A DNA stretch of 64,000 nucleotides from Pelodera strongyloides (GCA_036852015.1 JAANDG010000092.1:62001-126000); one strand, 5' to 3'. Positions 39,494 through 51,560 are shown, counted from the first letter of the stretch. The notes: a model not told the origin generated them from the sequence alone. Numbers and translations: made by a program.

Positions 39494-42400
39494 TTATTTT
39501 CTAACAACATTAATCTACTTGCTTTATTAGATTAATTTTAAATTGAGTGCCAGTTTCTGGTTTGATATTTTGCCTTTTCATTGATTGTTCTGTACTTGAC
39601 TGATTGTGTTTTCGTCACTCTGTCAATTATTTACTATTTATTTTCAAAACAGTGATGAAATTTGTGTGATATTTAATAAGTAATTAAAAATGTGTACCTT
39701 ATTAGACTAGAAATCACTTATACACCAAAATCGAAAACGTTAACATTCCGTTACAGGAAATCGGTCGTTATGTGTCCGAAAAGAAATGGCTGAAGAGACG
39801 GATTGAGAATTTGGAACGGGCTAATACGGAGCTGGAAAGGATAAAGAGTCAGTTTTACTAAAGTGTTCGGTGCCTTTAAAACAACTGCATACATTTCCGC
39901 TGGCTCTGGCTCAATCGATGATAAAACAATTATCTTCGTTGCATACCTTTTCAAGTCAAGACAACTGCCAATTACTGGAAGAGGGAAAACATGCTTAATT
40001 GATAATTATTTATTCTATTATTGTAGACGCTAGTCCGTCTCCAATTCTCGGCGCTCCAACAATCAAAGTTGATGAGAGGGGAAGGTTCCTCGACATGCCG
40101 GAAAGGAGCGAAATTAGGTAACTAAAGCTTTTGTTGTTGAAAAAAGTACTGGAACTTGTCGTGTATTGTCCATTCCTGAAGTTAAGTACAAAGATCATTT
40201 TAGAAAGACCTTTTCGGCACCCGACCTAAATGACACCATGGAGAGCGAACGTGAGAAAGCCTTATTGGATGAAATTGAGAGGCTGAACAGGTTCGTGCTT
40301 TTGTTGCACGCTTTATTTTTTTCTATTTGCAGTCATTACTTCCCTTGCATGCATTGTGTTTCGCAAGGGTACGCATACAACAATTGCGTGAATGACCTTT
40401 CAAAGATCTCATGATTAAGGTGCATAATTCATAAGGCTACCACCATTCAGGGAGCTGCGCGAAGTCCATCAGAGTGTTGTGCGGACGGCCTCGGCAGCTT
40501 CGGAAGCGAGTCGTCATAGCAAGAGATCGCAACTCAGCCCAGCATTCCATAATCTGGTCGATGATATCAACAGCGTAAGTTTTAGAAATGACATCGTAAC
40601 AGGCATAAAATATTGCATTTATAATGTTAACGATGATAAGCAAAATGAGTTTCAGGTAAAAGGAGCTCTTGACAAGATGTTGATGCAACCTGAAACGTGT
40701 GCTGCATCGGGGCGCGTTGTTGTTGTTTCGCCCCCTCCAGCAGATGACAAATCAGAAGCATCGGAGCTTCTTGACACGGTAAGCCTGCTTTTTGCCTGCA
40801 TCCAACGCTTGTCCTTTTGCGTATCTATCTGTCCTTCGGATGCTTTCATTTGTCTGAGAGGCTCTGCCCTTATTCTTTCCTATTGCACCTTGTTGCATTT
40901 AATTATCTTCAATTAGAGTTTGCATCTGATATCACTTCTCAACTTTCAGAGTGTGGCGGAGTCTCTCTAGACTCTCGAAAGCCACCGTTTCACGCATTTA
41001 AGCAGAACACACTAATCAATCAATACGTAAGCACGCCAATCAATAAGTGAGCACTGTAGTCTTTTGCACATAGTTAACCACATAGTTAGTGAAAACCGAC
41101 TGTCTGCATGTGAGTTTACATTGAATATGCACAAACCGCGATTAACAGAATTAGCTACAAGTGACGTACATCGAGTTAGGTACTGGACGGAGGGGAGAAA
41201 TGTTTGCACGAAACATATTATCTTTACTTCCTTGTGTAATTTCTATAACATTTTTGCTTATTACTCGACAACCACTCCACTGCAAGAAATACTCAATTTT
41301 GTTTTATGTTATGGTAGACTAGACCTCTAGAATTGCATAACAACTTTTCGCGATGGCTTCTGGTAACTAAATGTTTAGTTGATTTGCTTTTCAGGAGGTT
41401 ATAAATATGGTTATGGATGGATGGGAGACAGAAGAGAGGGTCAACTTAGCGAAGGCATTGGCCAAATCAAGAAAGGACAGAGAGAAGCAAAAGGTAAAAC
41501 AAGAGGAACTATCTATGTACTACGAGCCTTCTGGAAACCACTGTAGCCCCATAAAAAAAAGTTGAGGCAGAAACCGGACATTGCTATTTGTAGTTCGTCT
41601 CATTTTCAGAAAACGGTGGACAGGTTGCGTCGGTTGTTGGATGAACAAAATAATGAGCTAGAACTCTTCCGGCGAGAGACCAAAATGGCTTGCCAAGAAG
41701 AGGAGAAACGAGAGGCGAAAGAGAAAGGAATGAGCAGGAGCAAGAGCTCGCAGAATCTGAGGAACGTGGTCAATGAAAACGCGAAGGAGTGTAAGAGGTC
41801 AGTTGAAGATTGCATGACGAATCAGTAGAAAATCTGTGTTACTTGTGTTTTTCGTCAGTGCACTTCTTGTTTTTATTTATTGAGGTAAAATGCTAATGTC
41901 TGGCATTTCAAGAGAGCTCAATCAATGTAATCAAATCAGGGCAAACGCTTCAGGTGGCAAGAAAAGGCTGGCACAATGTTCCGTGAATTGCATCGAATGC
42001 GACAAGATCACAATCAATTAGTGAAGGAAAGACGAGAGTTGATGGTGAGTCCTTACATTATGTTCCAGTTTGTTAAATAGTGGGTGATAGCGGCGTACTT
42101 CTGATATGACATATTCAAAAACCCGTGGTCAAATAAATAATTGCATTGGTTCGCCCACCGTGCAAAAACAACAAAGATAAATACTTCCATTGATGTATGT
42201 ATGTGTGCCTACTATACACGTCACGATTAGTGCGATGCACGACAATGCATGGTTAAATGCTTGCTGCTTACAATTAATATTTAGATCCAACTTGCTATGC
42301 AACGGGGTGAGCTTGAACTCACACGGATACAGCTCTTGGAACAACGAAAGTTGGTTTTATGACCGATCCCTTTTACCATATACGCATAAAATAAAAAAAA

Positions 42401-45400
42401 ATTGAAAGACTTTTTAATTTACCAGCGTATTGTGAAGCCAATTTAAATTGCTTGTTCATGTCTGTAATGATTGATGAGGACAATCTATTTTCACCAATGT
42501 GAGGCGTTTAATTAACATGTAATTTAAACAACCAACAGCATATCGAATCGCTTCATTTGTCTTATTGTTAGTATTCCATCCGCAAAGGCAGTGTACGAAA
42601 CCTGCGTGGTGTTCTATAGCTAAAATTCATTTTCCACGCCATTCCATCAAGATAATTGAACCAACTACTTGGTAAAAACTACCTATTTGGTAATTTCTAG
42701 GAAGGGGTCGAACGGGAGTATCAACCAGTCCGCTGTTCTATCAAGCAACGGTATTCCTATAGTAAAGGAGATGAGCGTTCCACTGCACATTGGCGACTCC
42801 GACTTGCGACTTATTGAGAGAACAACGAAACGTGGAAGTCAGATTCGTGTGCATGATGAGGAGCAAGAACAGAAAACTCTGGAAAAGAAGAAAGTGAACA
42901 CTCGAGGATACATTCCACAAACACACGAAAAGGTCTTCTGCAGTATCCGAGCACCGTCCACTTCCAAGTAAGCGGCAATGATAGTTTGTGTTACTCTTAA
43001 CAGTTATCTGATTTTGTTCTAAAAGAATCACTTGGTCAAATAATATAGTGTTTTTGTCAGGGATGCCGTGAACAAGCGTGACTCCCGTCGTGCCAGTTTA
43101 ACATCCAAGACATCTCGTCGACGTTCGGAGTCAATGCATTCTGCGAAAGAATTCCAGCACCCACGAACTCCTATTAGAACGAAGGTATTAATTATCAGCC
43201 AGCGGCTAGACTTTGTTGAACCTTTTTGCACCATTTGTTGAAAATATTTGCGTTCCTGTTACTATTATTTAACAACTTAAATTCAGAGCTCTTCTCAATT
43301 CGAATCATCGCCTGGAGTTTATGCGACCGCGGCACAATCACTCGCTTCGTTGTACAAAAAGGAACCATCAGTTGCCGACGAAGAGCATGCATCATGTCCA
43401 ACTGTGTTGGTCTTTTGCGTATTTAAGGACAAAGCGCCTGAGTGAAAAAGATATCTTGTGATGTTAATTGCTTTCCATATGCTTACTACTGTTAAAATTT
43501 AAAACTGCTATGTGAAAACTAAAATAATGATTTTTTTTCGAATTGGAACTTCTCGATTGCTCATGTGAAGATTTCAGGCCATCATGTTCCATGAGTCAAT
43601 CGTGGCATGCAGCAAATAATGAAGATTCTGATTCTCTGCATGTTCGTGCAAAACAACAGAAGACTGTCCCACTAAGAGACAAGGCTAGTGTTATCAGACA
43701 ATACCAATGTCATATGAATTAAACTAAACTTTGACGTTCAATTTATATTGACGAGCGTTTTACCACCACAAGCTCATTAGCCGCAGCAATTACATTTTTA
43801 TAAACATTATAGTTTAAACAATATTTCAGGTCAAGTCGTTGCTGAAAGAAAACAAGGAACTCAAAGAAGACCTAGAGAGACTGAAAAAAGATGTAATTTT
43901 ATGATATTATTCGTCATAGTATGTGCACACACAAACACACCTGAAGACTTTGCTTGAAATATGCCTTATTAAATAACATATTACAGAGAAGCGTGGCTCC
44001 AGTTCAAATTGTGGTTCCAAATAAAACAAGTCAAATCGAGATTCTCGAGCAAGAAAACGAGCGACTAAGTGCCGAAGTGCGACGATTACGTGGAGAAATC
44101 AATACCAGGGTACGGTAATATTTACGCAAAGTTAATTTATGAAACCAGCTTAGCAATTGTGGGATGAAAATTTAACACCACATAAAAGGCCTCTTGCATG
44201 AATCCAGTCCGTGTGTGCTGCATTTTTCTCGGAGGTTTGCTCAGGACAACTGTTTCAATAGTGTGTGGTTACAGCTGAATGGCTCCTCTGTAAGTCTCGA
44301 TGCCGATCTTCCAAGACTCACTGACGAGAATAATTCGTTGAGACAGAGAATAGCTGAACTTCAATTTACAACGGTAGGCTATCTTTTTTCTCTCATAACA
44401 TCCCCTTGCATTGTGTTTCATTGAAACAACTGCAGATAAAATACTGATACTGCCTTCATCTTTTCAGATACTCATTAAATTATTTCATCTTTTCAGATAC
44501 TCATTCAGATACTCATTTCAGATACTCACGTTCTTTCAGTCACAATACTAGTCAAAAATATGTCATTTTTATTTCAAGTCGTCCCTTCTAAATGTCACGC
44601 AATTAAGTAAAGCAATTCGATGGCGTGCGTGCAATGCTTGTGCTCGTGTGCGTTAGCAGACAATTTCGTAAGGGCCCTACGACTATAAGGTATTCTATGG
44701 AAAGAGACCCACCCCAAATACCACAGCCCCCCAATTGTCCATTCATGCAGCACATTTGGAATGTCGACGCCACACCCAAAACGACTTCATACACTCCAAT
44801 TTCAATACATACATATAATGCCCGGCGGCATTCCGTTCCCACCAATTGCCTCTAGAATTGGAAGAAAGCAAATTTCCACTTCCTTCACTGTTTCGATTTG
44901 TAGAGCTGAATACTAATAGCGCAAAGGTCACCGACTTTAAATGAAATTACAGGGTTTACAGACTTGATCTTCAGCTAATTATATCTTTCATTAGTGCGAT
45001 TCTTGGTGCATATATCCTCAAATCATATTATTAACTCTTTATTGCAAAAAAGTGCACAAAATTATGTAGAACCAATACAGAGATATAAACACTCACAGGC
45101 TAGACACGTTTAAGAGGTCTAGCTACTTATGTGGTGCTAATACAATATATATATATATCAATATGTTGCAAATTTCAAAGAAGCAAAAGTCGTTACAAGG
45201 TAGTCGAATTTCGCATGATAATTAATGAATCACCTAGGTCGTGGAAACATAAACTGTTCAAACATTTCACGGAGTTCTCTTACATCATCTTTAAGACCAG
45301 CACAATGACGAACAGGGGGTTCGTAAGCATCAAAAACATGAACAGCAGGATCATTCAATTGATCAACATTATGGGTAGCCTGGGGAGAGGGGGAGGGCAA

Positions 45401-48400
45401 TTGCGTGCCATTTTCCTCGCGGGGATTTTCAATTGGTGGTGGTGTCTTGGGCTGTTCTGCCTCGCATGAGGTCACCATTGATTGATCCTTGATCTCTGCT
45501 TGTTCTCGTGCTGCTTGTCTGCGGAGGAAGCCTTCTCGGCGTTGTTGAGCTGTCTCAGCACGACGAACAATGATGTGGGCCAATTCCGGAATCTTCTTGA
45601 GCTTCTCAGACAACTCCTTAAAATATGGGACACGGAAGCCAGAGTTCATTGAGCATAAAATAGGGCGCTTTTGGTTATGGGTTTTGCCTAGCCGGCCCAC
45701 AACATGAAAGGAATCGGGTGAGTAATTGCATACAGATAGGATTTTGCAAGCTATATCAAAATCTGTACTCACCCGATTTCCTTCCTCCACGTTGAGAATG
45801 ACGAATTGATTGCGTAGATCATTCCTTCGAAAAGCTTCAGCAATTTCGTCACGAATAAATAATTTCAAATCGGAGAATAGGTCGGTGATAGTTGAAATAA
45901 TCTGGCGGTTGGCGAATTGAGGACGGGAAGTTGGGGTTTGGTGGGAAATATGAACAGTTGGGGGGTCGATTTCCATTATGGGTGGGAGGGGTGGTAGAGA
46001 GCGACCGCTCACCGCCGGGTCAATCGGTGCAATATAATCTACTAATTTATGTGACTTGCCAAAGTGTGCGTTGTTAGTGACAATTACTGATTGATTAGTT
46101 ATTGTAAACGACTACTCCTCAAGAGCTGTAATTATTGAAGCAGGAGCTACACTTTTTTAGAAATATTTATTCTGTCCTCTTGTTTCTGGTACCTTCACTG
46201 TCTTATTTTTGTGTTTGCTTGCTAAATCGTCGCCTTGTTAAGTAGGTTACCATAATAGGTTACACGTCTAATTTGCCGGCTGGTTCTTCGTCTGGCGTTT
46301 GACTGTTGTCATGACGTCCATTATCTAAAATGAAGAGACTCATTTTTTTAGGAATTGCAAGAGAGTAAAGATCGGCGTCATCGTCTCGAGGAGGAAAAAC
46401 GGAGATTGGAGAAGGAGAATGAAAACTTGCGAATGCGGTTAGAGTCAGCGGTATGCAGTTTTCTTCATTACCTTTTCTGTACCAATGTAGTGGTTTTTAT
46501 TATGGTAGTTTTTTCTGCCACAACGAAAAAAGCTGAACATTGCATTTGCGCGTCATATTTATATGCAATGATAGCTCTGTTCTATTTTTATTTATAAGCC
46601 AACACATAGAGATTTCATAGGCATTTATTGCCAGCACAATAAATTATCGTTTAGGAACGGTCGTCTCTCGAGTCAGAATCGATGCAGTTAAAGATGCGAG
46701 TGCAAAGAATGGAAGCTGAATCTGAACCGGTATTCAGAATTTGTTGCTTCTGAAAGTAAAGTTTTGAATTTCACCCAAACCGCCGTGTGGCGATTATGCG
46801 CATTGTTAATGATTCTTTAAGTACCGCAAACTCAGGTGACTGACTGATTGTGCTGTGTTTAAGAAGAATAAAGCTAATCGTCCTAAATGTAAATGTATGT
46901 ATGTCTAGTCCCCATCTGGTCCAGAGGATAGCGCTACGGATACAGACACTGCTGCCAAAGAAAATGCGTTGAAAGAAAGGGTAAACGAGCTCGAGCATCA
47001 GTTAGCAACGGTAGGTGCTCAAGTTTCTCTAGTATTGTATTGAACTTGGACAACTTGTATGATTACATTCATACACCCAATTACGTGAATGTGGGTGAAT
47101 TACATCTGTTTTAGTCTACTAGTACCGAAGATGTGCAAACAGCACTCGAAGAAAAGAAAAAGATCCAAAAGGAAAATAAGGTACTGCGGGAAAGAATCGA
47201 GGGCCTCGAAAGACATATGATGACGGTTGGTTTTATTTCCTTTTATGTGGTAAATTTATCCGTAGCTAGCATTTAGCATCAAAGCCAATTGTCTTTTAAC
47301 AAACGCATGCTCGATTCTTAATGTTGTAGCTGATTGAATTGAGCTCCAGTCGTGTGTGTAGTGAGTAGCAGCGCTAGCCACTACACCATCGGCTGAAAAA
47401 AAACTTGTTTTTGTAGGAGAAAGAGCAACTCATTGCCGAGCACACCAAGAGAGTCGAGGTACTGGAGAGGGGAAGGAAGAATGTACTACAAGAGAATACC
47501 CTCATGATGACCAAACTGGAGACAATGAATGAAGATCTTGAAGCGGTAAATTACTATGTAATTATCTGAATGGGAAGTCAGGGATGGAGCCAATCATTTT
47601 AGCGGAGGCTATACAACTATGTACATCACCCAACTGCGCACTTTCGTTGCGCGAGAGTAACTCCTGGAGTCCTGGAATCGTATACGGTAAATATTCTGCA
47701 ATGCAACTTAAATTATTTTTATCAGAAGGGTCGGCAGCTCGGAGCCCTTGAAAAGGAAAATGCCTACATTGCTGAGGAAAATCGGACGCTGAGGGCAAAG
47801 CTGAGCGATGTTGAAGAGAAGTTTAAACAAGTAAGCGATACTACAAATGCATAATGCTAGATACAATCTTTTAACACATGCATTAACATATGACGTATGC
47901 AGACCTACTGTGTGTATATTCGCTTCGGGCGTCCGTTCCCTTATGTAGAGAGGACTCCAACTAATATCACAACATTCAAAATACGATTTTCAGCGTCAAC
48001 AAGAATGGGAGGAAGAACTGGACAGCAGCATGAAAAAACTCGAAGCAGAAGCAGTTCTCATGAAGAATGATATGGAAATCGCTGTTGAAAGTGCTAAAAA
48101 TGTGCGTTTTTCTTCTCGAAACCATTATCTGAACACAAAACCGGGCATGAATATTTCCTTGTCCTGTCACATTCATTGGTCATCAAATGGCAATTACATT
48201 TAAATTGCAGGCTGACGATGAGCTGGAGGAGAGTGTTAAAGAGCAGCAAACGCTTAAGGAAGCGAACAATTGGCTCACCAAGGAAGTGGAAACCCTTCGC
48301 GAGAACATTGACGAATTGAGGACGGAACTGGAACAGGTAAGCGGATAATGTAATCGAAACACCTTGCATGAATACTTTTTGGGTTTGTCCTGCAGTGTGT

Positions 48401-49711
48401 AGTATCTAGTACCTATGAGCGAACAACAAGTGAAACTTACATTATACACTAAAAACTGGACACGTACTTTTTGGATTTAAATTTAATCGCATCACCTAAT
48501 ACACGCATGAGTATTGCGAAATGCACAGCAGGATCTCTGGCCATTTTGTGAATCTGCCCCGTTACTATCAACAATTCAGAGGATGCAATCGGTACAGATG
48601 TCGTTCCCGAAGAAATCCCGGCTTGTTGAAGCTCTTGAAGACGAGAACGAAGAACTGAATACGCTTAACAGAAAACTGGAGAGCGATTTAGAGACGCTGA
48701 AGGCGGAAGTGGAAAGAGCGGTTCGTCCTTACGTCTTTATAGTATAATTGTATGCTAAGAGACTGCAATCCACTGGCATGTCCTACAACATATGTCAAGG
48801 AACTTATTTAGCTTTTTTTGTGAGGGTCTACGATTGTTTTACTGGTTCAAGTTCCTCATGAATATTGTCTTCAATAACAGTTATTTCTGTCAGTACGAAC
48901 TGCTATCAGTAAGAGCTGTTGTGAAGGATGTTCGTCTTAGGATATCCATTTGATTATGTGTGTCTTTTCGATATATGTGATCAATAAACGATATTATTAT
49001 TTTTCTAGAGCAAGAAGATGTCAGACGATGTGCTGCTAAAGGTGGAGCTCACTAAGAGGGAAAACGAGATGTATGCAAAGAAAATCAGAGAGCTTGAGTC
49101 GGAACGAAGCGATATGTACTTGGTGATGTTCAGGAAAGGACAACAGGCTGTTAAATTTGAAGAGCAAGAGGTAATGAAATGAGAAAACTCGGCGTATATT
49201 TAAGTCTAGTTTGTATTCAGTTTCCCTTAGTGCTAAATTGTCCCTGGACATTAGTTGTACCTTCGTAGCCAGCGACCCAATAGCAAGAACAACGCGGATT
49301 TCACCGTTATGTAAACTTATTGGGTTGAATTTTCATGCAGCTTAACACTTTCAAAGCTCTTAAAATTCTTGTGCTTATTTCAGAAACGCGATATTGACCA
49401 ATTGACAGAAGATCGAATAACGCTAAGATTCCTCCGAGATGCCTTTTTCTACTACTTGCTCAACAAGGGCGACGAAAAGGACCACTTGCATGTGAGTAAC
49501 TTTCCTCATGCGTATTTCTGCTGTCAACTGTGACCGGCAACGTTTTATTTCCAATTGAAAGAAACGTATTATTACTATCCAACTCAGGAATAGTCGAGAA
49601 ACTTTTTTCGTGACGTTCTCAATTTTGCAGGCGATAATGACAATGCTCGACTTTTCTATGGAGCAGAAGGACGAAGTGATGAAGAAACGTAAAACTCCCG
49701 AAAGGAAGTAA
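30929..49711 (+). CDS. Giant coiled-coil protein, syntaphilin-like N-terminus and GRIP-like C-terminus
   Basis: I join 52 exons in one frame (6,303 coding bases, about 2,100 residues). The N-terminus is acidic and Ser/Pro-rich. Residues about 238-245 are YLTPTQRK followed by a coil, the pattern seen in syntaphilin/syntabulin. Most of the rest is coiled coil. The last two exons encode LRFLRDAFFYYLLNKG and IMTMLDFSMEQKDEV, resembling the GRIP domain that binds ARL1 at the trans-Golgi. A Golgi or vesicle tether is the likely role. Exons: 30929-31138, 31285-31487, 31711-31867, 32302-32384, 32501-32588, 32687-32782, 32897-33057, 33232-33410, 33487-33719, 33893-33982, 34080-34142, 34270-34347, 34576-34683, 34797-34901, 35026-35103, 35261-35400, 35639-35738, 35877-36038, 36280-36372, 36491-36649, 36825-36947, 37117-37224, 38145-38261, 38410-38574, 38763-38867, 39757-39847, 40027-40117, 40204-40290, 40451-40574, 40656-40778, 41395-41493, 41610-41797, 41954-42044, 42285-42349, 42701-42967, 43061-43184, 43287-43403, 43830-43892, 43987-44109, 44275-44373, 46352-46450, 46655-46729, 46909-47010, 47115-47225, 47417-47545, 47726-47830, 47994-48101, 48211-48336, 48580-48720, 49009-49170, 49384-49491, 49631-49711. 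The 43403/43830 junction is uncertain; two adjacent genes remain possible. Confidence 0.8.
37225..38144. other. Large intron with GC-rich insert
   Basis: An unusually long intron for this gene. Its 5' half has a TATA-like TTATAAAAG near 37315, AATAAAA near 37396, and a GC-rich block of three hairpins at 37448-37612. The composition differs from the neighbouring introns, so an inserted element (a solo LTR or SINE-like unit) is likely. I found no coding frame of a known transposon. Confidence 0.5.
37448..37612. repeat. Three GC-rich hairpins, two of them diverged tandem copies
   Basis: Two units both begin AAGTGAAGAC (37448 and 37509) and share ACCGCG and an inner stem. The outer stem of the first is CACAGT/ACTGTG (37459-37464 with 37493-37498), of the second GAGCAGC/GCTGCTC (37521-37527 with 37556-37562). 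The bases differ but pairing is kept. A third hairpin follows, CGCTCGG/CCGAGCG inside an outer GGGGC/GCCCC (37567-37612). Confidence 0.6.
39450..39489. repeat. AT dinucleotide repeat
   Basis: About 20 perfect AT units in a long intron of the giant coiled-coil gene. Confidence 0.9.
43567..43690 (+). other. Ambiguous exon-like stretch in the giant coiled-coil gene
   Basis: A strong acceptor (atttcag) is followed by a frame reading PSCSMSQSWHAANNEDSDS and KTVPLRDKAS, which looks coding in composition. That frame needs a phase-2 donor in the preceding exon, where only a weak one (GCTTC|gttgta, near 43350) exists. Skipping the stretch keeps the main frame. It may be an alternative exon. Confidence 0.35.
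44456..44530. repeat. Short tandem repeat of splice-acceptor-like units
   Basis: A 20-base unit ending in TTTTCAGATACTCAT occurs at 44456 and 44484, followed by two shorter CAGATACTCA copies. It lies in the intron between exons 44275-44373 and 46352-46450. Confidence 0.6.
45023..46112 (-). mobile_element. ORF1-like dispersed element, copy 1
   Basis: Extent of the repeat that includes the ORF at 45230-45976. The 3' limit is set by homology to the second copy: both share CACCAC(A/T)TAAG, AGCTAG, CCTCTT and a terminal AATAAAGAGT. The 5' limit is only the upstream in-frame stop, so the true end may lie beyond it. Confidence 0.5.
45230..45976 (-). CDS. Intron-nested ORF resembling ORF1 of a non-LTR retrotransposon
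   Basis: An intronless ORF of 248 codons from ATG at 45976, antisense in an intron of the giant coiled-coil gene. The frame stays open upstream to 46111 without another ATG. The N-terminus is Pro-rich; a middle block runs from FVILNVEEGN through HVVGRLGKTHNQKRPILCSM to IIVRRAETAQQRREGFLRRQ. That order (hydrophobic strand, R/K-G-K, RPI strand, then an Arg-rich helix) is what I expect of the RRM-like domain of LINE-type ORF1 RNA-binding proteins. The C-terminus is acidic and ends in a short coil (DDVRELREMFEQF). The 3' side continues to AATAAAGAGTTAATAAT near 45023. A second, truncated copy lies at 53958-54590, so this belongs to a dispersed family. No reverse transcriptase is present. Confidence 0.6.
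   Translation of the reverse strand: MEIDPPTVHISHQTPTSRPQFANRQIISTITDLFSDLKLFIRDEIAEAFRRNDLRNQFVILNVEEGNRVSTDFDIACKILSVCNYSPDSFHVVGRLGKTHNQKRPILCSMNSGFRVPYFKELSEKLKKIPELAHIIVRRAETAQQRREGFLRRQAAREQAEIKDQSMVTSCEAEQPKTPPPIENPREENGTQLPSPSPQATHNVDQLNDPAVHVFDAYEPPVRHCAGLKDDVRELREMFEQFMFPRPR
47326..47395 (-). pseudogene. Weak tRNA-like sequence in an intron
   Basis: The minus strand reads GCCGATGGTGTAGTGGCTAGCGC, like a tRNA acceptor strand plus A box. The B box region (GGAGCTCAATTC) is degenerate and no cloverleaf closes. It may be an old tRNA-derived SINE. Confidence 0.25.
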
Positions 49712-50019
49712 AAAACGACGCAACCGTTTTCCGAGAACACATAACTACCCATAAACTATGCGATATGAACCACCCTTACCTGTCAACCCAACTGTATATT
49801 AAAAGAAGAGAGGAACACACGGAGTTGCACATTGAAGCTTCTCTTTGTTCAGCTTCTCCCGCAACTTGCCGATCGGGCTATAAACTCTCCTTGTCAACCA
49901 TCCAATCATATGCATGATACCATTTATTTAATTTTCACGGTCATATCTTTATACAATATCTATCTATCAGTCTTCTCTTATATTATTATTTTGTGACGCA
50001 CAGCTTTACCTAGACTTAC

Positions 50020-50025
50020 AATAAA
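50020..50025 (+). terminator. Poly(A) signal of the giant coiled-coil gene
   Basis: AATAAA about 310 bases after the stop codon at 49711, the first canonical signal downstream on the plus strand. Confidence 0.6.
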
Positions 50026-50589
50026 AAAAAACATGCATGATCCCATAGCATATCTAGTCATTTTTTGTTCTGCATTCGCTAAAAATGCATGTTTATGCTT
50101 TACCTAACACAGCTTTTGTTAATAAAACGGGTACAGAATATATTAATGTTCTTTATAATTTATGTGCGGCAAATTGTCATATGTGTTATTTCGCAAATAA
50201 ATGTTTTTTTTTTAAATTATGTTTCATTTGGTATTGCTGGCGTTTCTGAAAAAATCGATTGGGTTAATATGTATCGTAGTTTGCCTCAAGTGAAGGCTGT
50301 TCTTCTTATCATAAGTCATTATAAAAAACTTTATTACAACAATAACAAAATTGTTCATATGCCACATGTCTGCACAAAATAACGAAGAAATGTATAAATA
50401 AAGCACACCGCCCAGATACTTCTAGATACAGAGACTTCGCTGGACACCATATAGTGATATGTTCAAGGGATGAACAAAACCGAAAAAACGAGTGAGAGAA
50501 TATTTCATCACTGTGAAGATAACGTAGTTTACTATGGAATAGAGCAACAAGTCTACACGAATGCGGGTAGTATTGAGACTGAACGACAA

Positions 50590-50785
50590 TATACAAATAT
50601 AGACAATAATAATTTATTGGTAATGAAACAACACAAATAAGAACATGCACAGTAGTTCATACATAAAAACCAAATGGTTACCCTACGACGAAGAGCCTTA
50701 CGACACATGCATACTAATATGTGACCAATTTTGAAAAAAAAGGGACCTAGTGCCCAATTTTGAAAAAAAATATTAATGCAAAGCA
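50590..50785 (-). mobile_element. Dispersed repeat 3' end, copy A
   Basis: The minus strand shares CCGTGCTTTGCATT, CACTAGGTCCC, TGTGTCGTAAGGC, TAGGGTAACCATTTGG and the end CATTACCAATAAA plus TATTATT with the plus strand at about 55540-55715. The AATAAA followed by short TATT repeats fits the 3' tail of a retroelement. Translations across it match partly between copies, but no domain is recognised. Confidence 0.5.
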
Positions 50786-51560
50786 CGGAAAATTTAGGAA
50801 TGACATTCGAAACATAAATAATTATTGAAAAACAATTTATAGTCATGTATACTGTAACTACTACTTATAGTCATGTATACTGTATCCATATACCTAAAAT
50901 ACAGAGATCTAAAGAACCAAGAGGTTTATAAAGAGTATGAGAGAACCCTTTGATGAGGTAGTATGCAAAGGAGGTACTCATAATTAAGTCAATACACATA
51001 AAAGAAATAGGGCGAATGTGTGCAAAAACGATTAAGCAACTACAAAATTAGGGCACAATTTCCGTGCGTAAAATGTACATGGTTTGTTGATGAGCAAATG
51101 TAATAACGAGATGCTTGACGCAAATTTCAATGGCTACAGAGAATGGGCAAAAGCCAACCCGAAGGCGGTCGATGTAATAAACACGTTTCACCTCAAAATA
51201 AGTGTGTATGTATAGCGTTTTCCGGGGATGTTCAAGCCATCCCGGATATCGTCGGTATATATTCTTACGTATCGAATTATGTGTACTCTAACAACAATTT
51301 TAAATTGGGCCACCATTCTCAGTACTTTTAAGGCAACATCAGCTCACATCCACAACTCTTTAAAGCGAAGTACAGTTTTTGAAACGTATGTTGGACATCC
51401 GCTTTCCCATATGTTGTGTGCAAATGAATACAATTAGTCTAAAATATCGCGGAGTAGCGCATTAATTTGCATACGCTACATTTAACATCCAACACACATG
51501 TTAAACAACGGCGCTTAGTACCGTCATAGTTTCTAATATGGTTCCTAAATAGGGCTTCCC

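Larger units (their letters stand above)
49712..51560. other. Convergent intergenic region
   Basis: 3' flanks of the plus-strand coiled-coil gene and the minus-strand TGF-beta gene. It contains the poly(A) signal at 50020 and, at about 50590-50785, the minus-oriented member of a repeat pair. No further gene is supported. Confidence 0.6.

Noticed and set aside
40950..41029. Exon-like stretch after cactttcag-type acceptor
   Set aside because: In the phase required by the preceding exon it hits a TAG after six codons.
44625..44855. Pro-rich 76-residue frame that might be an extra exon of the coiled-coil gene
   Set aside because: An acceptor-like gcag precedes part of it in phase 0, but it runs into a stop without a usable donor, and the main frame joins without it.
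45131..45469. 112-residue plus-strand ORF
   Set aside because: It is antisense to the C-terminal part and 3' side of the ORF1-like frame, which has far better homology support.
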